Shown here in pieces: positions 51,401-64,000 of a stretch of 64,000 nucleotides of DNA; position 1 is the first letter of the stretch; each line of letters opens with the position of its first letter. The position numbers were made by a program, and so were the translations under genes. Under the pieces are notes generated by a model. It was not told the origin of the DNA, made no database searches, and saw only the letters and a list, made by a program, of their open reading frames with translations. The DNA comes from Mycteria americana (lineage: Eukaryota > Chordata > Aves > Ciconiiformes > Ciconiidae), in contig NC_134368.1 in the NCBI RefSeq assembly GCF_035582795.1, positions 16,164,001 to 16,228,000 on the forward strand. The letters are read 5' to 3'.

Positions 51401-54400
51401 TCTGCTGAAATCACATTCTGAATCACTGCTTTGGGGAAAAAGAAATTTAGGGGCATCATCCCCCAGCAAGGAGTTATTACTAGACAATCAAACATAAGAG
51501 ATGATGGCCTGTCTGCCAAAGAAATGGCCACAATTGTAAAGAGCTGAGGTCCTCCAGCTAGTAGGAACAATGCCAAAGCTGTCTCCTGAATAAGGTAATG
51601 AAGAGTTTAGCAGCAATCTCAGTGTAATGTATTCCTGCTGTCTGCAGTGGGCACACTGTCCTCCCAGCTGGTTCAGCATAACTGTTTATAAGGCAAGCAG
51701 TGATGTAGGTGGAGAAGAGAGCTGATTCTAAGCCACTTTCTCCTTTATGTTTAAATTGTTATTTCCAGTATACTCACAGCTAAACAGACCAATTCAAGGC
51801 TAGTAACCTGGGGCACAGGGGAAGAAAAAGCATCTTTTGGTGACAGATGAGAGGCGGTAAAACTCTCATGCTTGTGATAAGGTGGAGGGAACATACCAGA
51901 ACTCTGCAAGTCCCCAGAGGCTGTGACACCATTTTACCCTTGCTCTGAGAACAGGAAAGGCTTTCCTTTTCACTTTCCTGAGCTGTCAATCCCTGTTCAA
52001 CTTCATGAGCAGTTAATTCACTTGCTAAAATCCATTTTTCATGCATTGCCCTATTTGTAAGGGATAGTAAATCCTTTCCTTTATTTACCATGATTGAAAT
52101 TTAACTTTCTTCCATAAGACTGCAGAAAAAAAGTTCTTGTATGTGTCACAAAAAGGAGCATTTGAGGCAGTTCAACTTTTACATTATTTTCTTTTCAGTT
52201 TATGAATGTCTGAGCATTAGCTGACTCAAGTTTATTAAGTATGAAAAAACAGCACTAGGATTTTAACATCATTTGATATTAAATAATTAACCTAGAAAAC
52301 TAATGCCAACATCATAAAACATCATATGCATGATATTCAATATACAGCTATATTCAATAATAAATATCTTATGGAATTCATATAACTGAAGCCCACACAA
52401 GAATAAGGAAGCTGCCAAAAGTAGTATCATATTGAGTTGGCTTAGTCAGCAAGAAACCAACTGGTCCACAGATGCTCTTTTTTTCTATGAGAAAATATCC
52501 TCTTTTGCAAGTCTCCTGTCTGCAAAATGTTTAATATGAACTCTTCTCCTCCTGCAGGCTGTAAATCATTTATTCATCAAACCCTTTTATTTGTAGCAGA
52601 TGGAAAACTTAGTACAGATTTAAAAACAAAAAAGGGGAAGATTAGACACTTAGGTGAATAATAAGTCTAATTGCATTATACTGCACTGACTATTAAAAAA
52701 GGCCTTAAGGCATGGGAATCAACTGATACTCAGATGGATTTGGGTGTCTTTTCTCTCTTTGGGTGGCACAGACAAGAACTGGGCAAGAAGCTGTTTTTCC
52801 TAAGAGTGCTTGTTCATCATACGTAAGGATGTGAACATAGGGAATGAGGCTATGATAAGATGTTCCCCTGTATCCAGTGTTCCCTTACTATCCACTTCCA
52901 GTGTCCTTGTCTATTCATGTGGCTGTCTAGCCCTGGTCCCAGCCGGTGTGACGGTCAAGATGGACTAGGTGCTCTGTTTCTGCAGAGTGTGTCCTTTTTT
53001 CCCTCTGTTATTCCCCTTGCATAGGAACACACATGTTCAGGCAAGAAAATGGTACGACACTAAAATACACAAGACATGGTATGGTTCCAATTCCTTGTCT
53101 TCCAGCACATGCACATTTACATTACCTTTGGGTTAGCTACATTTCAGTAAACTTTTGTTATCTGACTATATAACACAACTTGCATTCCTGCTCTTTGTAC
53201 TTTACATAAAGTCACAAGGGGAAAAAAGACTCCATTCCTACATGGATCAAGAGAATGGTTCTCAGACTGTTTCCATTTCTTCAAAAGAAATACTGCTAAC
53301 ATTTGTAGTATGGGTAAAAGTCTCATAATATTGCCAATAACATAACTGCTATTCTAGCAACAAGAAAAATATGTTCCTTTGATTATACATTTCTATTTAC
53401 CAAATGCATTAGATAACTACTTGCATGTGACGGTGTGACGATAGTTCCTCCTGTAATGCAATGACACAGACAAAATAAGTTGAATTTTATTCAATTAAAG
53501 TTTAAAATATATCAGAGCAAACATACACAAAGTATGTTTTGGACTCCATCATGCTGTGATTTCCCATTCATTTGAACATTATTCTATAAAAATACTATCA
53601 GATCATGGATCTATTTTCTTGTAGAGTGTTAATATAATAGTTAATTATAGGACAGATGTGATACAGCAGCATACTGGAGAGGAAAGAGGAATTTCACAAA
53701 ATTCAGTAATAGGAGATGCCCTGAGAAGTCTGTCTGGTGTAAGAAATATGGCAAGAACTCTTCCTTTTGTAACTGAGTGTTGTCTGGACTGAACTGTGCT
53801 GAGTCCTGGAAGATGGCCCGATCATTATTGTTGAAATACTGCTGTCTGATTGATTGAAAACCAAGGAGGGGAGGGCATGTTAGTTGCTCTGCTGTTTTAC
53901 TGTGAATGCATACATGTTCCTGTTTCTGTAACCCTCACCCAAATTAAGTAAAGAAGATTTTTGCCATTCACTTCAGAACAGTTCTTTGGTCAAACCAATG
54001 TGCCTTCATAATTGAAGCTATGTGTCTGAGTTGTATTACAATTTATTTTTATACTAAGGGATCCCTCATGCACCTGCTGTTTGGAGTCTGGCTCTTAAAC
54101 TGTGTTTTGGCAGAGCATAATGTCAATAGCAAGTAAAAAGATGATGTCATTATGAGAGGATTATTGACTTGGAAGTTAATTGAAGACATTGCTTTCACAG
54201 ACAACGCAAAGTAATATCCAAGCCAAAAATTTCACATCCCTTATCATTAAAAAAGTGTTCTCAGACCAATGAGACCAGCTGTTCCTATGCATCCAGCTGC
54301 TCCCCACCCTGAGTTGCATATTTTATATATCCCAGAAGGCGTTTAAAATCTACAGCATCACTGTTGAGTTTATTGCACTATTAACTTAAAAACTGCATCA

Positions 54401-57311
54401 ACTGTTGTGTGGTAGTTAAGTAGAAAATTTACTGTGGATGGGTTATTGTTGCAAGAACAGACAGTACTGCTCTCCTTTGCTAATAGTCTAGGAAACATAA
54501 ATGCAAATTCATTTATTTTTGGTAAGCAAAATATTAATAAAAGTTTTTTTCACTCATAAGATATTTGCATGACTTCCATCTCTAACTGGCCTTTCCAATG
54601 CAATTGCAAAATGAAGGAATTAACATTGAACATACAATCTTTCCAGCATAACTGGGCACTAAGGCAGGTCATATAAATAAAAGTTACTGGGTTAAGAATG
54701 AGAAAATAATGATGTTACGGCTGTAGGGGCACATACTTGCAGCTATTTCAGCTGGTGTATACATAGTAGCAAGTTCAACACACTTTGCTGATGTATGTTC
54801 ATTTAATACTTCTGCCTTATTGTACTTTTTATTACTGTATCAGAAAACATCTACTAATATACTCCTGCAAAACTTAATTCACAATGTGAGCTAATTTAGG
54901 ACTTTCAAGTCACAGACTTCGAAGAAGAGAAAGGAGAAGGGATATTCCTCTGAGAAGTAGTTTTGTTGTACAGCCTCTTACTTGTGGGGCGCATGTGTGA
55001 ACTTTCTTAAATATCTGGTCAGCCATGCTAGATAAAGCAGAAGAAAGATACATGGAAATATGCCTTACCCCATCTTATTTCTCTTTAGACATTTGAAATC
55101 TGTGTGGATGACAACAGGGAAAGAGGATCCTGGCTTTCAGCAGAAACTGTGTCTGAAAATGAACATAGACGAGGAAACATGAAATGATCAGCTTTGAGCC
55201 CCAAAGTAATGAAGTTTTCATCTAAAGTATTCTGTGGTGGTGAGTCCACACACTCATCAATGAGTGTAGCACTACCATATTCCCAATGCAAATAGGCTCA
55301 AGCAAGATTAAAAAAAGAATGGATTTTTTTTCTGAAATGTTCCAAAACAATGTTGCTTTATTCAAGCACAGTATTATTTCACCTACAACATCAGGAAAAA
55401 GGTACAAGGAACAGCAAAGCACATGTAAAAGGATCATACAGCACCAACAGTAGATGTAGCAATATTCTTGATGAAGTAATAATTTTTGTGGTTTGTTTTT
55501 TTTTTCTCCTAGGAGACTTCTTTCCTTTTCCATACTCTTTCAGCAGTGTTCATGGGATAATCATTATAGTTTAAACTTTGTCCTCTGCAGATACGATATC
55601 TGGCTTTCAAAGACTCACACTAATCGGTGTTGTGAAACAAAGGGCAAGACGTAGTCCTGCAGTGCCACCCTGATTAATGACTTCATCGGCATTCTTCTTG
55701 TACTCAAGGGGAGTGGTAGGCTTTGAATTGGACACTGAATTCTCATAAAGTCCTGTATTTATTTTATATTTGCAAAAGTGATCACAGACTTGGTTAGCTG
55801 CCCTGAGGAAACAGGCCTCTGGAGCAACACCCAAGTGGTTGTACTTTAAACCCGAGATGGTAGCGTTTTACAGGAATAAATACCTGTATTGAGTAACACT
55901 GGAACGGTATTTTCAGGGATTTTTTTTTTCTTTCATGAATAGATATGGCATGACTTCAAAGCTCACTATTAGTGTTTCTACAGTCCCAATCGGAATGTGC
56001 TTCAGCCTCTTTCTTTCATTCTCTCTTCACTTTCTTCTGTTGGCTTTTCTTGTTTAGCACTTCTTTAGAAATAGTCTAGCAAATATATTTAAATACAGTA
56101 ATGCATGTGTGGAAAGTGAATGTTGCTCTTGTTAAACTGAAAATTCACACTCAGAATCATAGTTTTAAGTATTGTAACTCTTGAACTTATGGCATCTATG
56201 GCAGGTAAATATTACCATTATTATTAGTGTGGGTGTGATTTATTGTCCATCACATCATAGCTACCACACAGGTAGCTGTGCAACCTCCAGGATAAGGTAT
56301 CGTACAATCATGCCATCCCTGCACAAGGTGTACACATTCGGTATGACATACTGTCTGTGGGCCCCTTTGAACCTAGGGTCTAGAGCATGAGTCATGTGAG
56401 CTTCTGGTTCAGGATGTCCCCCTGAAGTGGTCACTTCACCTCCTGATCCTACAGAGAACATGCTATGAGGTCCTAGCACTAACACAGTAATAGTGACCCA
56501 ATGCTTCATGCTCTACTTCTCTTTCTACAGAGACAAGCCATATTGGGCAGGGGGGGAACATGTGCATGCGTTCTGCTTAGTGACAGGCAAGATACTGGTA
56601 TCAAGCAGCATTATACATCTAAAAGTATTCTCAGTACTGACATCAGGTGTCAATATTTCTCTGGCATTCACAATTCAACACTTATGCCCTATGCTGCCCT
56701 GCATGACCTGCTGCAGGTGAACTTGATGCAACCCTGCCTTCTTGTACTCCTCCGGCTCCTAGTCACATACCCTGGTAGTATTTTTCCTTTCCCAGCAAAA
56801 AGTTGGTGAATGTGGTGGGCTTAGTCTGGGACTGTAGGGAGGCACTAGTGAAGGTGGGACTATACTAAGGTGGGAAGCCTTTCGTCTGGGCCAAAATCTC
56901 TTAGGTCCAGATGGCTCCTTCAGAGATCACATTAGCAAGGAAATGGGATAATGAGTGTAGAAAAAAATATTGCCTCACCATACACAAAACCCTTTGAATT
57001 TCTCTTTTCTAAAACTTTCATAGGAGCATGATGGTACTATAATCCTGTTATTTTTGGCATCTGCCTCATGTAAGATTTGACATTATTGCACAAGAAACCT
57101 TCCCTCCTTGTTGTATATTCTGGGTCAGAAATGGACCACGCAGGCACAACCCAGCAGCAAAAAACAGCTTTCCAATCAATCCACTAGGCTACATCTACAT
57201 TCTTAAGTAACATTTAACTAGAATCTAAACAGAATTGAACCATAAATTCTGGTTTTCCAAACTAGAAACTGATGAACAAAAGAGAAAGGAAAGATACAAT
57301 TCAGAAAATAT
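45487..57311. other. Noncoding spacer downstream of HS3ST1
   Basis: Nearly 12 kb without a recognised repeat or gene, apart from the 21-bp tandem duplication at 48811. The low repeat content would fit conserved noncoding elements, but none can be identified from one sequence. Confidence 0.45.
48811..48852. repeat. Two tandem 21-bp copies
   Basis: AGCTTACCACTGGAGATGGC at 48811 and AGCTTATCACTGGAGATGGC at 48832 (each followed by A) differ at one base. Confidence 0.8.
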
Positions 57312-57317
57312 TTTATT
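57312..57317 (-). terminator. HS3ST1: Candidate distal poly(A) signal of HS3ST1
   Basis: Minus-strand AATAAA is followed within 40 nt by a pyrimidine- and GT-rich segment (CTTTCCTTTCTCTTTTGTTC). Use of this site would give a 3' UTR of about 1.6 kb. No other AATAAA was noticed on the minus strand between this site and the one at 58657. Confidence 0.4.
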
Positions 57318-58932
57318 GAGTACAATACCATTTCATTGGAGGCTTTCATCAAAGGTCTACTTTATAAAACACCACCAACCTCTCTGAGGTTGAATACAGC
57401 TTGGGCAGGTGCACAAGGAGCGGGAGAGAGAGGGGCAGCATCTGCAAATTTTCATGCAAGCAGCATAATATGGGATATTTGCATCCAGACAGTACCTTGT
57501 CATAGTGCCCAAGTTTGCACCATCTCACCAGAAAAAAATTAATGAATCTACATTTAAATTTTATAAAGGATGATAACAATCAGTTACAAGTTCAAATTTA
57601 CAGGGTGTTGCCACTGCACATTCAATGGCTAAACTCAAGATTATAAAATGAAAATTAGGAGCTCAGAGTGAAAGTACCATAGTAAGCCTTGTGTGGAAAC
57701 AGGATTAACTCTAACTCCAGAAATAGATAGCTAACAAGACATCAAAACTACTGTAGACAAGGAGAGCTGTAATTTTTACCAATGTACTAACATCTAACTT
57801 CCATTTTTAGCAGATGGAAGACCATAAAAGTTCCTGGAATCGGGGTTAATCCCACAACACACAAATCTAATCAAGACTTGGCATCATGGTTCTTGGAAGG
57901 AGATGAAATGAACAGTAGTCCATGGGCAATTTTCAGTTGCATGAAGCACCTGCTCAACTCATAGAAATGAGCCCTAAATGGAGTACAAGTGTGGTAATAT
58001 TTATATGAATGAAGTTGCTGCTTATTGGAATGTAGACCAACTAATTTTTCTGGTGTAAGTGTTGTTTTCAGTGATGGCAAAGCATAAATGTGCTATAAAA
58101 TGTAGGAACAATCATAAGCAACCTTGAAAACATCCCTATATTGCTTAAATTCTTCTCTCAACCCTCCTTCTTTATGAAGTATATATACATTCAGAGACTG
58201 CAGGAAGCTTTCAGGTTGGCCATATTTCTGCAGCTAACTCTGGATTTTATAAGCTGGTCCCCACAGAATCTTTAAAACTCTGCCATGAAACCTGCACTGT
58301 ACTGCCAAAGAATTTGAGGGGCACTTGTTATAACAGTAAATATGAAGGTAAGTACAGCAGTTAATACGTCATATTGCACAGAGACTTCCATTGTCCTTTG
58401 GGTATGCCTGTCCCAACATGTGTAAGTACCACCACTTCATCAGGAAATAATTTTATAAAACAGGATGGAACAATTGCTAACCACAACAATATTTTCAAAT
58501 GAAAAACAAATTATTAAACCACATTTTAAAGCAAAAAAAATGGAAATGTGAAGTTTAGCATATTCATTAGCAATTAGAGGAGAAAGTCCAGAAGAGTCCA
58601 GAAAGGACAAAGTATTCAAATAATTCTGAAGAGTTCTGTTGAAATGAATTTCTTATTTATTAAAAAGACAACACATTCTCAAGAGAGCGTTTTCTGCAGT
58701 GAAATAATTTAGTTTCTTCATAAAGACACATCATACACAATGTTAACAACCATGAAAAACAATACAAAATGCTTTCAAATTTAACAAGTAGAAAAATATA
58801 ACTAGTATATATGGCAATTGTGAATCTAATACTGTACAGAAGTATTTATGGATTTTACAAATAAATTATAGCTTAAATGCCCTTTTAAAAATTTTTAAAT
58901 ATACACTGGAACATAGGTTCTGAAGCTTACCA
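57318..58932 (-). other. HS3ST1: Possible HS3ST1 3' UTR / downstream region
   Basis: AT-rich sequence directly after the HS3ST1 stop codon. It has no open frame of note and no recognised repeat, which suits a long 3' UTR ending at the distal signal. It is equally compatible with a short UTR ending near 58640 and intergenic DNA beyond. Confidence 0.35.
58657..58662 (-). terminator. HS3ST1: Candidate proximal poly(A) signal of HS3ST1
   Basis: Minus-strand AATAAA lies about 270 nt after the HS3ST1 stop. A U/GU-rich segment (TTTGTCCTTTCTGG) follows roughly 40 nt further on. It would give a short 3' UTR. Confidence 0.45.
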
Positions 58933-60020
<1,088 letters not shown>

Positions 60021-60048
60021 CTGAAAGAGGGAAAAAGAGAAAGAAAAG
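60021..60048 (-). promoter_or_regulatory. HS3ST1: Splice acceptor of the HS3ST1 coding exon
   Basis: Read on the minus strand, a long pyrimidine tract (CTTTTCTTTCTCTTTTTCCC...) runs into CTCTTTCAG followed by CAAAG. The AG dinucleotide corresponds to plus-strand CT at 60021-60022. It is the only strong acceptor just upstream of the HS3ST1 start, and it places the exon border 128 nt before the ATG. Confidence 0.75.
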
Positions 60049-63000
60049 CAGCACATTATTTTATATTCGGACATATCACTACTACAGCCACACTGCAAGT
60101 ATCTTTTGCTTTTCACAACTGAACAAACTTCTTTAACTTTCCCAACTCTAGGCTCATAGATCATTTGGTATAATTAAATTCTTTTAAAGACAGGCACATA
60201 CAATAACGCCATGAGAAAATGATTTCCAGTCATCAGGAGACATGAACATTCTGAATCTCTCTTGCCTACAAGATTCATCTGGAGTTTTTTTTTTTTTTTT
60301 AAATCTGATTTCATTGGAGTTGAACCACAATCCCATGAGAATTAAGTGCTTTTTTTTTTTTATCTGCAAGAATAGGTTTATCTTCCTTTTTATGTTTTGT
60401 TTCTAAAAGGTGTGGACTGGACCAAAAGAGCATTCCTAAAAGCTGAGGGTCTTGTAGGAAGTCTGGGAATTATAGTCTCCTAAAGGACCATGGGACAGCA
60501 ACCTTAGAAGTGAAGCCTCCTGGGAAAAAGGCTCACACAATATAGATAGAGCTGCCCACCCGTGGGAAGGTAACCTTCTCCTAGGAAGAAGTTAGAAGAG
60601 CTCTGGGTGAGTAGTAGACCAAGGAAAAGTTGAATTTTGGTGTCATTTTTAAGTGAAGTTAACATTTGATTTGTGCTTAGGGTTTCTAAGGATGGAGTCA
60701 GGTGGTATGCACTCTGGCCCTGCAAAAAGGTAAGATAATGAAACCATAGACTATAGTATGACTGCATCAACAAAATGCTAAAAAAGCTGTGGTTCCAGTC
60801 ATGATACGCAGGAAAGAAAATACACAATGGATACTTCTGAAGGTCATTTCAAGAGTTAGCCAGCAAGCTGCTGTGATGTAAACAACTAACTTTACACTTT
60901 ATCAAAAGACTACTAAATACCACCTCTGAACTCCATTTAAAGGTCAGTGTGTTTTTAATGCAATGTTTGAAGTGAAAGCTTAGTGGCCTCACACATAGCA
61001 TAGCTGTTAGATTGTCACACTATGAGCGGGCTGTGTATACAAGCTCCCTAAATTAAGATGCCTTCCAAAGACTTTATAACCTCACTGGAGGGCTGGTGTA
61101 AGTATGATTTGGGTATTGTCTAACTCCATTTAGAAGCGGAAGCCACGATGGCAAAGCACCTGACTGCTTTGCCTTAGTAGGCTACTGTAATTATGAATTT
61201 AAGCTTGGAGCGGCATGTACTGTACCGGCTAACAAGGGCTGAAATATGAAATTACATACGAACAACCTGAGGAAATGCAAGGGCTAGGTTTTGGAAATTC
61301 TCCAGAGAATCTGAAAAGAAACTAATGACTTTTCCACAATAAGCTAAGTCCCAGTGTGACAAGGACTAATGATGTGTTTCTAAGTGATCTAGAAAGTTCT
61401 GTGTGATCGCTTTGCATTTACAGAGGTCATGACTCCATCCTGAATGGAGCAGGTCTGCTTCCTGATGTTTGCTACTGATTATTACTTTTATGCTTTCCCT
61501 TTTTCTAATCACTTTTAAAGGGCTACAAGGCAACGATATTGTTAGGAAGAAAAAAATCAAGGCTGGGAGGAAAGGGAAGCAGAGCGTCATGATAGATGTG
61601 AAGTCAAAAGAGCGTGTGCTTCCCTGTATGCCTGCAGGCTTTGAGCTCATGGGCATGCCCTGTCTTGGGCAGAAGGTCATGCCCTGGGCTGTTCTGTGAT
61701 GTCTGATGTGAGGCAACTTTGCAGAGGAATTTGTTGTTCTTCCATTTTTGGTCACTGCAAGTTTTATCTGGCTGAAAGAGCTCCATTTTGGCTGTCGTCA
61801 TTAATCTTCATCTCTCTTTCCTTGTCCTCACCATTCCTGTTAATCTTGCTCAGCTTAATCTACTTCAGTTTTAACAAGAAATAATCTTAATTATTAGCTC
61901 CACACTGAGGATATTGGTGGGGGGACACTGGGTGACAGACAGTTCAATATAGGTAAGTTCATGGTGGACGTCCCCACTCAACTATGCTGCCGCCATGTTC
62001 AGCAGCAATGTGAGCAAATGGTACAGCACCAGCCAGATTGGATCAGTGACTGATGGGCAGCTCAGTACATAAAGAGCGACAAAACATCAACTCTTGCTGA
62101 ATTTTAAGGTCACAGATTAAAGGAATAGCCACTTACTTCAGAGTGTATTTTAAGAGTCACTAGCTCCATAAATAGTAAGCCTGAGTTGTTGTCTTAACAC
62201 CTTACTGGGAAAGCATAATAGGATTCCAGTGAGGAACAGGTTGAACTGTTGTTGAAAGGAGTTAAGTTAAAGCCTAATGGTAGGAACCCTTATTTCTTAG
62301 CAGTCAGATTGAAATATGCTATGCTAATAGCCAAGTTCTGCGATAGGCTGTCTCTGGAAAGATTAACTTCTAGCTGCTGGTCTCCGATATTAGTGACCCC
62401 ACACTGCTGGGATTTTTTTTTTTTTTTAAATGAACTATACATACGAATTCATTGGGACTGTTCATTTTTAATTCATAGTTTGCATACTACTCAGTTGCCA
62501 ACTTTTTTTATTCAAGCCTTCCTGTGGCTGAGTATAGCATGGCAATGTTTGGGGGAAACAAAAGACACAGCAAGGTGTCTCTTAACTGTAGCTCTACTCT
62601 TGTTTTGGCTGGCATTGCTCTTTGAAATCAGACTTGTGGGCTATTACAGGCATGGTACCAAGGGCCTCACCTCAGATAGCTTTTTGAGCCTCAGTGGAGC
62701 TCTGCCTCAGTGTCTTCTCATTCTTAACTCAAATCCTTTTTGGGGGATAGCTGTTTCTAAATAAACAAAAGCAACTGTTTTCTGTTGCAACATGAGACCT
62801 CAGAATAACATGGGAGTATCTTCTATTTCAGACATACGGAATGTCATTGTTCCTTCCCAACTATTTGTTCAGGTGTGCATCAGGTGTTCTTACCCTGCAG
62901 AACACTGCTACAGTATCTGTAGCATTTACTATCTTTATGCACACGCAATGAACCATACCAGTAATTATGCCATTCAAAGTACCTATATGCTATTGTTGTT

Positions 63001-64000
63001 TTGCTTGCGAGCAATAAAGCTTTTTCTGCCTTTTCTTTCCATTCTGTTTCTCTCAAAGTGTATAGGTTTGATATCTGGATCAATTATTGTGTTGTGTTAA
63101 GACTAATGCAACACAATGGACATGAGTGTGCCTCTAAATTCAGCACAAAACATATGTTGTGTGGGCAAAGTGGCGTCCAGGAATAAAACAGCATATAAAT
63201 TGGTTGTCATTCAGCTTTCTTCTCTTATGTCCTCTTTAACGCTTTACGCAGATCTGCAGTTTGGTGGCTAGAATTACAGCAGTTTATATAAAATGATGCA
63301 AACGTGTATTCCATAGCTTTATAATTTGTGGGTCCGAAAAACTGTTTCAACAATAATAAGCATGCACTGAAGAGTTTATAGCAGCCACTCTGCCAAATTA
63401 CTTTTCTGCTTTAAGAATTCTCTTCACTGCCTCCACAAGTCATGCAGAGCATACATGACTTCACTCAATGACATTGTATTCCAGATTAGTACAAAAATTT
63501 AACTGACAGTCATTACTATTGTATTTGCTACAAGTAAACGAGCAAGTTAGTAAAAGAAACACAGTTTATGTTAAATGGTGCTTTGAAGATTACACCAAGA
63601 CTTTTCAAAAAGTCTGATTGCTTTTGTTTAATCTTTTCTTCAGCTTTCTCCAATTAATGAGGGGAACATGCCATACTGTTTATTCAACAAGATTCAATGT
63701 GGACATTGCCAATCAAATCAGCTTTCATGATTAAAACCTCTTCAAAAGTAATAGTAACTTGGAAATAAATGGAAGCTTTTCTCAGTAAATGCAGTATGAA
63801 GGCCACAGATGCCATATTTCATTGACTTTTACGCATATTACAGTGTTCTTTGAAACGTGTCGCTATTTTATGACTTCAGACTCTCTCTTACCACATTTAA
63901 AATACCATGGTAAAATTACCAAGGTATTTTAATGCCTCGGTATGTTTATCCTCACTCAAAGGCATGGCCTAAACTACCTAGATTATACATCACTTGTAGT
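60049..64000 (-). other. Probable HS3ST1 intron 1 (no exon recognised)
   Basis: Noncoding-looking sequence 5' of the HS3ST1 coding exon. It has two T-runs (60284-60300, 60351-60361), a ZNF143-like motif at 60462 and a 17-bp hairpin at 63897. The 171-codon open frame at 62249 begins at TTG and crosses a poly-T run, so it was not called. No noncoding first exon or CpG-rich promoter is visible, so the promoter is presumably beyond the window. Confidence 0.5.
63897..63932. repeat. Near-palindrome, 17-bp arms
   Basis: TTAAAATACCATGGTAA (63897-63913) faces TTACCAAGGTATTTTAA (63916-63932) with a 2-nt spacer and one mismatch. Confidence 0.7.

Noticed and set aside
1..57300. Exons of CLNK, the gene expected on the same strand downstream of HS3ST1 in mammals
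   Set aside because: No CLNK-like peptide was found in the open frames. In human the two genes are far apart, so CLNK is probably outside the window.
62249..62764. 171-codon open frame on the plus strand
   Set aside because: It begins at TTG rather than ATG and runs through a poly-T tract giving a phenylalanine run. It has no recognisable domain and lies in the likely HS3ST1 intron.

Overview
The window looks like a stretch of bird nuclear genome. It is AT-rich and gene-poor. It carries several CR1 non-LTR retrotransposon copies, including some with the (ATTCTATG)n-type 3' end typical of birds and other sauropsids, and one endogenous retroviral element whose LTR begins TGTCCTGGTTTC and ends ACCACGACA, a type I recall from avian genomes. 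No bacterial-style operon, CRISPR array, tRNA or rRNA was seen. The species was not determined.

Layout. Positions 1-57300 are almost entirely noncoding. They hold seven recognisable CR1 pieces (about 790-1318, 5736-7638, 10848-11262, 12449-12525, 14690-15010, 27690-28105, 38320-39125) and possibly an eighth scrap at 31121. The largest is a 1.9 kb 3' part of a CR1 with a broken reverse transcriptase. A compact minus-strand retroviral element at 44281-45481 is bounded by a 5-bp target-site duplication. An unusual inverted-repeat array with telomere-like motifs lies at 21545-22167. Several hairpins and short tandem duplications are scattered through the region.

The one gene I can support is HS3ST1, on the minus strand. 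It encodes heparan sulfate glucosamine 3-O-sulfotransferase 1. Its whole coding region lies in one exon (58933-59892). A splice acceptor stands at 60021-60022, so the sequence from 60023 to the end of the window is probably its first intron. A seven-codon upstream ORF lies in the 5' leader. Two candidate poly(A) signals lie downstream, at 58657 and 57312.

Functionally the window is one Golgi heparan-sulfate-modifying enzyme embedded in a gene desert shaped by retroelements. I did not find a convincing new multi-gene system. The most unusual items are the retroviral element whose two LTRs share U5 but not U3, the telomere-like inverted array, two hairpins with roughly 30-bp arms, and some weak exon-like open stretches on the plus strand between 11.8 and 22.8 kb.
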